Of a stretch of DNA of 64,000 bases, positions 56,612-64,000 are shown piece by piece. The notes under the pieces are model-generated. The model had not been told where the DNA came from. It ran no database searches and worked only from the letters and a program-made list of their open reading frames with translations. A program made the position numbers and the translations under genes. This DNA comes from Maratus speciosus (lineage: Eukaryota; Arthropoda; Arachnida; Araneae; Salticidae). Location: assembly GCA_963932465.1 (NCBI GenBank), contig OZ010799.1:163490761-163554760 (forward strand), in the 5' to 3' direction. Positions within the stretch are counted from its first letter, which is position 1; each line of letters begins with the position of its first letter.

Positions 56612-57627
56612 ATAACGAATCTTTCGACTCATTCTTTGAACACTTTTAAATTTGACCATGCGTAAAACAAAAAGTGACTAATGAATGACCAGTACAACAT
56701 AAATTTTACCAAAGCAATACATGTTACTGTATATTTTAAGAAAAGAATTTGCTTTCAACTCATTTTTGCTTTTTATCTTCTGTGTGCGCCTCAATATTTT
56801 AAGTTTGGGTTTTGGAAGTTATGGATCGAGATTAGTAGTTCCTAAACTTTGTTAAAGAAATGCCCTACCTAAACATCTCTAAAATTATGAAACGCCCCCC
56901 CCCCCCCTCTTCCTCTTTGTACGACAAATTTCTGAATATTTCGAAAAAGTCTCTCACATTTGATGCATTTTAAGATTTATTAGAGTGCTTCGTTAAGAAC
57001 AAGTGAAAACACTTTGGATAATAAGGTCACGGCTTCCACAGGCGACTATTTTTAGTACTACTTTACACCACTTTCTGTAAACAAAAATTATTGACAAACT
57101 GTTCGAGAACTTTTGCAAGAGAAATATACTACGAAATCAGTTTTTTTTTTTTTTGTCTAAATAGTGGGGCGAATAGAATAGAAAAATAGTCGCTTGTGGC
57201 AGCCCTATAAGATCTCCCTGTTAGTACCACAATAAACAAGAAGCACGTTTAGAATGTCATCTATATCCACCTGAGATCTGACATCCATTAAAATGGATGT
57301 TTTGGTTTCTCCTTCTGTTGCGTTACACTTTATTGTAGCAAGCTAAAACCAAACTGGGATTGTAAAGTATGAATTGGAAATCAACATTCAGCTCTTAGAT
57401 TTTAGCAACGGGGACTACTTTGTTTAAATATGGTGAAATGCGTGAGTCAAGTTTGAATTCGACGCTCTGCTGGTAAGTTTTTTTTAATATTTTAATGTGT
57501 TTCAACATTCTTTTGCGATTTTAATAACAGTTAGATCTATAATTTTACGATATAAATAATGAATAGGATGAAGTATGAAGGGACTGTTGACTTAGATGTA
57601 TTTTATTGCCATCAGTTTAAATGGGCT
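56612..57627. other. Nothing recognised; one start-like site
   Basis: A C run lies at about 56896-56907. ATGGTGAAATGC followed by GTGAGT, and a second donor-like CTG/GTAAGTTT, lie near 57431-57480 and could be a first coding exon, but nothing firm can be said. Confidence 0.3.
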
Positions 57628-57639
57628 TCATCTATTGTA

Positions 57640-57884
57640 GCCCCACCAGTAGCCGAGAGGTTCTGCTCTCGAAGCTGGTAGACGGGAGGTGCTGGGTTCG
57701 ATCCCAGTCGTGCCCGTCGGCCGAATCGTTCGGAGTTTTCGTGGTTTTCTTCGAACCTTGGTTCTCCAAGCGTTAATACGGGTTAGGTTCCCTTAGAAAG
57801 ACCCCCACGAAGGGCACTCCTCCCCCTTAGTGCCTATATCCCTAGTGTTGATAATTGGCCATCAAAAACACAAACAAACAAACA
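57640..57884 (+). mobile_element. tRNA-derived SINE, copy 4 (best preserved)
   Basis: The 12-bp duplication TCATCTATTGTA lies at 57628-57639 and 57885-57896. The A box is TAGCCGAGAGG at 57650-57660 and the B box GGTTCGATCCC at 57695-57705, 34 bases apart, as in a tRNA-derived pol III promoter. The body carries AGACCCCCACGAAGGGCACT, and the 3' tail is (CAAA)n. Length is about 245 bp. Confidence 0.93.
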
Positions 57885-58106
57885 TCATCTATTGTATCGT
57901 TAGGCCGGAACAATTGGAAAGTAAAAATTTTTCTTGCTTTAACACCAATTATTTTTACAAATCATAAATTTTTAATATTTAAAAGTAATAAATAAGTATG
58001 GTTGATATATATTCTACATAATTATTTAGAATTATGTAATATTCTATAGGAATGATAGTATTAGAAGCATTGGAATTAATGGCAAATTGCGATTTGTAAG
58101 AAATTA

Positions 58107-58642
58107 GGTTCAGCAAAAAGATCTGGGAAATTTTTAATCAACTAGTTACCAGAATTTATGTCGCATATGATGGTTCTGCCATCAATGCCGAGTTCTATTA
58201 CCAGCAGTTGGGTGGCGACTACGACAAATTTGTGCAGATGTATCCACGATTGCTCCGCCAAAAGCGCGCTTTGTTTCAGCAGGGCAATGCCAAACCACAC
58301 GTGGCCCAGAGGACCAAGGACAAGTTTGGACAGTTGGACGGCGTCAAAATTCTTCCATATCCCACCTACAGTCCAGACGTGGCTTTATCCGATTATGGCC
58401 ACTTTCGATCAATGCAACACTTATCCAAGGACCGTCGATTTGAATCCTTTAATAAAGTTGAAGAAGCATGCCAAGAGTTTTTCGAATCCAAGGAGCCGCC
58501 ATGGTACTTCCAGCAAATCCGGAATCTGGCAGAAAGTCGTGGACTATGATGGTCTCTACTTTGAAGAATAGTCCTTTTGTTGTGAATTTGCGCATAACAT
58601 CGCAACTTTCACAAATTTCCCAGAACTTTTTGCTCAAACAAG
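58107..58642 (+). mobile_element. Mariner, internally deleted (536 bp)
   Basis: Inverted ends read CAGCAAAAAGATCTGGGAAA on the left and TTTCCCAGAACTTTTTGCTC on the right. TA lies at 58105-58106 and 58643-58644. Full mariners are about 1.3 kb, so the N-terminal half of the transposase has been deleted while both ends remain. Confidence 0.8.
58150..58567 (+). pseudogene. Mariner transposase, C-terminal part, catalytic Asp lost
   Basis: Readable from about 58165 as AINAEFYYQQLGGDYDKF, YPRLLRQKRALFQQGNAKPH, YSPDVALSDYGHFRSMQHL, EACQEFFESKEPPWYF and, after a frame change near 58525, KVVDYDGLYFEE with a stop at 58568. This is the DD34D mariner catalytic core. The family has QDN where this reads QGN, so the second catalytic Asp is Gly. 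The third Asp (SDYGHF) is kept. The first Asp lies in the deleted part. It was a cut-and-paste transposase and is now inactive. Confidence 0.92.
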
Positions 58643-58658
58643 TATTAAACTGAATTAT

Positions 58659-60018
58659 TCCAGTGATGAGAATTTTGGAATATTGAAAGAACCTAACATA
58701 CAAGTAAATAATTCTGATGAAACCTATTTTGAAGAAAGCAACATAAATATACAGCAACAGCAAGAGGTGAAAAAGAAAACAAATGAAATAATATTTACAT
58801 GGAAGAGATCTTTGAAGGAAGTTATTAATGATATTTTTATTCAATGCGTTAAATACCTTCTGCGTGATTTTAAGATAAACTTTATTAAAAAAATAAGTCT
58901 AATCATTATGAATTGTGATGGTAAATATTGTTTAATATGGAGCATACATACAAGGAAGGTCTCCATACGGACATATTCAGAAAAATCTGAAAAAATTACA
59001 GTGTTCTTCTCATGTGGATATATATGTTTATAAAAAAATTTTTGGCGGAACCCCAATAGAACTTTCGTAAATAAATAATTTACATTTCATTTATTTGTCG
59101 ATTTATCATCGGCGGGCGATGAAATGAAATTTCGAAAAATACTTTTTTATGTCGAATACTCTTTAAGATAAAAAAGTTTCACATTGAACTTGTTTAAATA
59201 AATTTAATGTAAATAACTTTAGTTTTGTCAGTTTTAGTTCGATTTAACTATAGTTTTGTCATATATATATTTATTTATAATGAATGTTCAATGAAAGATC
59301 AAATTTTATGAATTAAAACAAAATTAAAATAAATTAAAATTGTTTCAATATCTGAAAATTAAGTCCAATTGAGCATTCCATTTTGTTGCTATGGAAACGA
59401 GAGAATTCTTTGATATTGAAATGAATAATTGCTAAATGAATCTTGCCTTTATTTTGGAATACGTTTAAATATATAAAAGTATTTTTTATATATGAAATTG
59501 TTTTTTAAAGTAATAAAATTAAATAACAAGCAACATAAATATCGAATACAAAAAGAAGGAATTTATTAAACTCTCTCATTGTTTATGTTTAAATTTATTA
59601 AATACTTTTTACACGCATTCTAAAAATCAATTAAAAAGCAATCTTCGGGTGCAGTAAAATCATTTGCTTTTGGCGAAAAAAAGTACTGCTCGCCAAATCG
59701 TGTGACGTTTGCGTCTTTTCGCGCAAAATATCCGAAAGTAATTTATTCTTTTACAGACTTTCTACTGTATTTCTGCCGATAAATTTGACTGATACTTTAT
59801 GACATACATAAGTAGTTTAATTGATATTTTTTTCAAAATATTCTGAGTATGCCCAGTAAGGAGACCTTCCTTGTTAGTATTATAAAACAAAATTTATTGA
59901 AAACTAATCAATCGTTTTATTTCTTTCAGATTTTCGTCAAATATTCCAGATGCACTTGAAGTTATTCAACACTTTGAACAAGTTGCGCAGATACATTTAA
60001 ATTATAAACCTGATGAAT
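58659..60018 (+). other. Possible 3' exons of an unidentified gene
   Basis: After an acceptor-like TTATTCCAG at 58659 an open stretch reads DENFGILKEPNIQVNNSDET and NINIQQQQEVKKKTNEII, acidic and Gln-rich as in disordered protein. A donor-like GATG/GTAAAT occurs near 58920. A second stretch follows TTTATTTCTTTCAG at 59930 and reads FSSNIPDALEVIQHFEQVAQ then IHLNYKPDE and TAA at 60016-60018. AATAAA lies at about 60230. The second piece loosely recalls C-termini of transposon-derived proteins. Splicing, frame joining and family are all unproven. If real, the mariner at 58107 sits in the intron just upstream. Confidence 0.3.
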
Positions 60019-60578
60019 AATTTTAAATTATATAGATGATGATTGATACAAAAGTTTTGTTGATAGTAATAATTGAACCTATGTAATGATTTATGTATCT
60101 CTGCGGACAGAAATTGTTATAAAGATTTTTATGAAGCTGAAAGTTAAATTTGATTCATTTATTTAATCCGAAAAATGCTGAAAATAATTTTTACTATTAC
60201 AGTATATTAATATTTGCATTATGTTCGTTATAATAAACTTTATTCTTTCCCGTATTTTTTGAAATTTTTTAATTATTTTAAAGTACTTATGACCTCAACA
60301 TCCATTTAAATAGATATGCGATGCAGCAAAATTTAAAATTTGAAATTTAATAATTTCTTTAAAAACCTTATTTTTGATGACTATTTGTTAAAAAAAACTA
60401 ATCTCTCTGTTCTAAAAAAAGTAACTAACGCTTTCACCGCCGCCAGTTTTCAATTTTTTGTAACCGGAAGTTTTAATATTAAGAAAAATATTGCATACAA
60501 AAATATGAACTTCGGTGGTATTATGGAGAAATGTTTGATAAATGCTGATGCAGACAATTCTCAATTTGAAGAATTATT

Positions 60579-60996
60579 TTAACACATTGAGGACAGGTTC
60601 AGTGTTGCCAGTGGGCTACTTTTCTTAATTCAGATTTCTTGACTGGTACCACTTTTTTGAAACATTAGAATTCCCTTTGTTTTCGCCTTAATTAATATGT
60701 CATTAAATAAGTGGCATTTTACCATATCAAAAGAGTGGTGCCAATCAAGAATCTGAATTTAAAAAAAAAAGTAGCCCATCTGGCAACACTGGACAGGTCC
60801 CGTGAATTGATGTTTTTTGGGGGTTGATGTAAGAAAATATTACTGGTACCGGAAATTTTGTAAGGATGAGTAAAGTAGGTGTAATCCAGGAATTCCTGTT
60901 TCTGATTGGTTGTGGGCACGTTTTATTTCTAGCGACATTTGTAAACGTAAATTCCATGCTCGTTTTTCTAAAAATGGCCCGTCCTCAATGTTCTAA
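60579..60996. mobile_element. TTAA MITE (CACATTGAGGACAGG) with nested hAT MITE
   Basis: The ends are TTAACACATTGAGGACAGG and GCCCGTCCTCAATGTTCTAA (last TTAA decayed to CTAA). Removing the insert at 60600-60791 and one target copy leaves about 218 bp. It abuts the next MITE at the same CTAA. Confidence 0.75.
60600..60791. mobile_element. hAT-type MITE, copy 4
   Basis: The ends are CAGTGTTGCCAGTGGGCTAC and CATCTGGCAACACTG. The flanking octamers GACAGGTT (60592-60599) and GACAGGTC (60792-60799) match at seven of eight bases. Its right arm holds the un-inserted version of the site used by the nested element at 51944. Confidence 0.9.
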
Positions 60997-61201
60997 CCCC
61001 TTGGGGACGAGCTACCGGTGTTCGTGCCGCGTAATATGCTCAGAATCCGGGATTATTCTCACTAGAAAATTTTTATTGTAAATTTTGCCTTATTTAATCC
61101 GAGCATTTTCTCGATTCAATTAGACAAAAATTTCTGTTTTAAGAAACTGACGATCAAAGATTAAAAATTCTGTAAAAGACGCTCGTCCCGAAGGGGGTTA
61201 A
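60993..61201. mobile_element. TTAA MITE (CCCCTTGGGGACGAG family), complete
   Basis: The ends are CTAACCCCTTGGGGACGAGC and GCTCGTCCCGAAGGGGGTTAA, and the length is 209 bp. The core is CACTAG at 61060 with CCTTATTTAAT exactly 28 nt on. It is the same family as 8498. Confidence 0.88.
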
Positions 61202-61525
61202 GAAATGTTTAATGTTAAAGTTGCTCAAAATCGTTCCGTTAAAAAAAGTTTTATAGGATCAAAAACTATATATAGGAATTTAATCATTCTTTCTTTGTTG
61301 TTTTATTACCGCTTTGCGGTCCAGTGTAGGCAAATAGCCGCCCAAGCTTTACATACATGATTCCATCAGCACCACTATATTTTACAAGTACATTTTTTAG
61401 TAAATTTATCTTGTACATGTTGTCAAAGTTCAACTATAAATGTTTCTTTAACAAAAGTGGTGCTACTGAATAAATTCGCGTAACAGATGCCTGACCCTGG
61501 GAGTGGAACTTTGACAGCAAAGGGT
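61202..61525. other. Nothing recognised
   Basis: A weak inverted pair, AGCACCACTATATTTTACAA and ACAAAAGTGGTGCT, near 61368-61467 may be another decayed MITE. Confidence 0.35.
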
Positions 61526-61737
61526 TTAACCCCTTGAGGGGTGGTGGGATAAAATATATATCCCACCTAATTTAAACAAGATTCTCACCAGAAAATTTTT
61601 ACTAAATTTTATATTTTTAACTTTGGAGGAAAATTGTTAAAAAATTGCTTTTCCTTAATTAAAGATAATTTTATTCGATTATGCCGGTGAGAATTCAATA
61701 TTTAGAGTCATTTTTGCTTGTCCCTCAAGGGGGTTGA
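61526..61737. mobile_element. TTAA MITE (CCCCTTGAGGGGTGGTGGG)
   Basis: The ends are TTAACCCCTTGAGGGGTGG and GTCCCTCAAGGGGGTTGA, the right TTAA decayed. TCTCACCAGAAAATTTTTAC and GCCGGTGAGAATTC show the internal pairing. It is related to 29725-29932. Confidence 0.8.
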
Positions 61738-61829
61738 CCCCATAATTCTCTCTTCCGTGATATTCGCAGGATGTAACTTTTATTCAGATTGTTTTATTCC
61801 CCCCAGTTTTATAAAATAGAGTTATTGGC

Positions 61830-61950
61830 TTTATTATGGTATCATTTTACCTGTCATTAAATAAGGTGAATACTTCTTTTTTTTCAAAAAGTGGTGCCGA
61901 TAGCAATTTAATTTTTAAACCGCAATTTAATGCGACCGTTAAGGTGTTAA
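61830..61950. mobile_element. TTAA MITE, right half (GCGACCGTTAAGGTGTTAA)
   Basis: This is the complement of the right-arm version of the 15620 family. It holds an inverted core, ATTAAATAAGGTGAATAC with AAAGTGGTGCC. The left part is missing. Confidence 0.65.
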
Positions 61951-62626
61951 TATACTTCAATCTTAACTGCTTCGTTTTCAAAATAACGTATTCAATTGCA
62001 ACGATTCCTAGTCAAGTTACAAGGATTTAAAATTTGTACACCGAAATTGAGTTATACTAAAAACAAAACTTTAAATCGCGTTTTCTCAAAATGATAATTT
62101 TGGTCGAGATTGTATAATCATAAATTTTCAAGCGTCTAATTTTTTATCCAATTTCCATAATATTAGATTTTCTTGTTTGCAATACGTTATATTTCAAAAC
62201 TTATTATTTATATGCATGTATTACTGTACATAAATGAAAGTTTGGTAGCTATGTAACCTTTTTTTTTCGTGAAATTTTAAGAAAAAACTATAAATATTGA
62301 AAGTTTTCATTATTTTTTTCTCGATATATTAGTATAATTTTTAAACGCATTCCAGCTTTGGTTGCAATATAACAAAGCTACCATTTGACAAAACACCAGG
62401 TTCCTAAAGCCAAATTTAATGCGCATGGAGCCTTTTTAATTTGAGTGATTAAATAACATATTTTAAATAATAACGTATGTAATTACACACATTTTGGCAT
62501 AAAATTGATTTATTTACTTAGAAAATGTACTAATTATTATATGTGAAATATGATTAAAAAAAATTGTTTTGAACGTTCCTTGTCCCCTTACGAAAAAAAT
62601 GATAAAATGAGAACCTCATAACCAGA
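61951..62626. other. Nothing recognised
   Basis: No supported coding frame or paired repeat. Confidence 0.4.
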
Positions 62627-64000
62627 GTGACCCACTAGGGTGGTCACAAGCAACATGGGAAAAAAATTAACGTTTTCTTCTGGGAGACTCTCCTAAAAGT
62701 TGCCCATTAGTTAGAAAATGAGACTGGCAAAGTTTCAGCTCAAATGAATAATATTAACCAGTGCCTTATCGAGGTTGAATTCTTGAAAATGTGCAATTTT
62801 TGACAAAAAACTGTCGTTTTTCTTTTTTTTTACGTGAAAACTATTTGTCTTAGAAACCTGATGTTTGTTTAATTTCATAAAAACTGCTGTTCCTTTGAAC
62901 TTTTACTCTCATAAAAACTTATATTTAATGAACATTTAGTATTTTTCAGGTCAACTCGTGAACCATACCCTCAAACTCTGCATTTTTGAAACATAAGTGA
63001 AAATGATAAATTAATAATTTTATTGCTTTTGATAATTTTTTAGTATTATTTTCATTAACAGGCAAAAATAAGTGAACAATTTTTGTAACTTTAAAAATAT
63101 TTCCCGAATTATAATTGATTATTAGTCATCTAGTTCCGTGTCTAGTATGAAAGAGCTTCTCGATTTGTATTGCAGCTAAACCTCTGAATTTCTATTTTTA
63201 TTACAAGGTTGTTTTTGCTACCTGTTATCGTTTTCTATTTTTATAATTGATGAAAAATTCCGTAAAACCCCCTCCCCCTTTTGATATGATGGCATAAATG
63301 TAAGATTTTTTAAATTGGTCACTTGTCTCATCAAATCATCGACAGTAAGCTACCAAGTAATTGTCTAGTTTTATGTGTTTTATTTTATAATATTCGCAAA
63401 CTGAATGAAACTGAATGCCAGAGAAGCTGCTAGACTTAGAGTACATCCACCAGTTAGCCACAGACTTTAATTTTAAGTAGAAGAGCAATCGACTCCGCAA
63501 ATAATTATTTCCTAAACAAAGAACTGAGCTCATCAAAAACAGATTTAAAAATTCCGGTTTAGAAAGAACTGTTGTTCACTGGGATGGAAAACTGCTTTAC
63601 CATTTTTTTGAATAAAGAAAATGTAGAGTGGATAGAAGTTTTAATTAGTTGTGGGGATGAAGAACAGTTACTACGAGTTCCACAGCTTGAAAATACTATC
63701 GGAATAATTCAGGCGAAAGCTGTATTTTCAGCAGTTGAAGAGTGTGAGGAAGTTGGTAAAATCCAGTCAATATGTTTTGATACAACTGCAGTAAACACCG
63801 GTAGTCTCAGAGGAAACTGCATTTCTATAGCAATTTCTGAAGGAAAAGTCTTCTGTATTTACCATGTCGCCACCATAATTTAGAAGTTATCCTAAAAGCC
63901 GTTTTTGATTGTAATAATCACATTGCATAATCACTGCTTCTCAGACAGATATTTAAAAAAAACAATTCTGATTGGGTGGTCTAAATTAAACCAGAGTAAG
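62627..64000 (+). mobile_element. Transposon 5' part, cut by window end
   Basis: A candidate left end, CCCACTAGGGTGGTCACAAG at 62629, precedes about 0.8 kb of non-coding sequence and then a broken transposase frame. The right end lies outside the window, so the terminal repeat cannot be confirmed. Confidence 0.4.
63405..63990 (+). pseudogene. DDE-type (hAT-related?) transposase fragment
   Basis: A decayed lead-in with AIDSANNYF precedes RFKNSGLERTVVHWDGKLLY at about 63542-63600. After a frame change the open frame gives EWIEVLISCGDEEQLLRVPQ, IGIIQAKAVFSAVEE, then SICFDTTAVNTGSLRGNC, ISEGKVFCIYHVAT and, past a shift near 63880, LKAVFDCNNH. VHWDGK and FDTTxxNTG carry the first two expected acidic residues. 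In relatives I remember, CRHH follows the third strand, and here the His-rich part is decayed (CIYHVA). Such proteins occur repeatedly in aphid and spider genomes and resemble hAT-like RNase H-fold transposases. Two shifts make this copy dead. The exact family is uncertain. Confidence 0.65.

Noticed and set aside
57640..57720. tRNA gene
   Set aside because: A and B boxes are present, but the cloverleaf is not convincing, the same unit occurs four times with long non-tRNA bodies and target duplications, and it is best explained as a SINE head.
58449..58844. 131-codon minus-strand frame
   Set aside because: It is antisense to the mariner transposase remnant and its right end; the mariner reading on the plus strand is clear.

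Overview
The window is AT-rich, repeat-dense eukaryotic DNA. The transposon families point to an arthropod, possibly a spider or other arachnid: a BEL/Pao retrotransposon with a DUF1759 gag, several mariner/Tc lineages including one with a DUF4817-like head, a tRNA-derived SINE, a Helitron-like insertion and hAT-type MITEs. I cannot name a species. I recognise no intact host gene, no genuine tRNA or rRNA gene and no CRISPR array. Every recognisable protein-coding stretch is a decayed transposon fragment, apart from two unplaced exon-like stretches at about 46.3 kb and 58.7-60.0 kb.

Layout. 0-9.5 kb: two tandem arrays, diverged dispersed repeats, and a TTAA-bounded element (3093-6169) with a second 2-kb TTAA-bounded element inside it. 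9.5-19.7 kb: MITEs, a BEL/Pao gag-protease remnant (12776-14601) split by a 199-bp MITE, and a region of iterated motifs (14.7-15.5 kb). 20-25 kb: a degenerate ~145-bp tandem array split by a 2-kb DUF4817-type mariner, then a MITE holding a SINE. 25.6-28.5 kb: a 2.9-kb mariner with very long inverted repeats and a dead minus-strand transposase. 28.5-38.7 kb: many MITEs around a diverged direct duplication of about 0.8 kb. 39.1-41.1 kb: a palindromic element whose right arm carries a 1.5-kb Helitron-like insertion. 41.7-47.2 kb: MITEs, a GC-rich 43-bp minisatellite, a second iterated-motif element and a CpG-richer stretch with an exon-like frame. 48.5-50.4 kb: about two and a half copies of a ~750-bp tandem unit. 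51.3-57.9 kb: a GIY-YIG endonuclease fragment, nested hAT-type MITEs and a SINE. 58.1 kb to the end: a mariner deletion derivative, a possible host-gene 3' part, more MITEs, and a DDE-type transposase fragment cut by the window edge.

Two patterns stand out. First, MITEs of at least seven families with different terminal repeats, and with different target-site types (TTAA or 8-bp), share an internal core: CACCA(G/C), then a T-rich stretch, then CCTTATTTAAT, with the two blocks usually 28 nt apart. Second, three separate loci have the same layout: a cluster of a 14-16-bp motif, a small frame resembling the C-terminal tail of a transposase-like protein, then more copies of that motif. The motif is different at each locus. 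Both could be traces of undescribed transposon groups.

Nested insertions with visible empty sites let several insertion events be read at base resolution without outside data. All positions and comparisons were made by eye.
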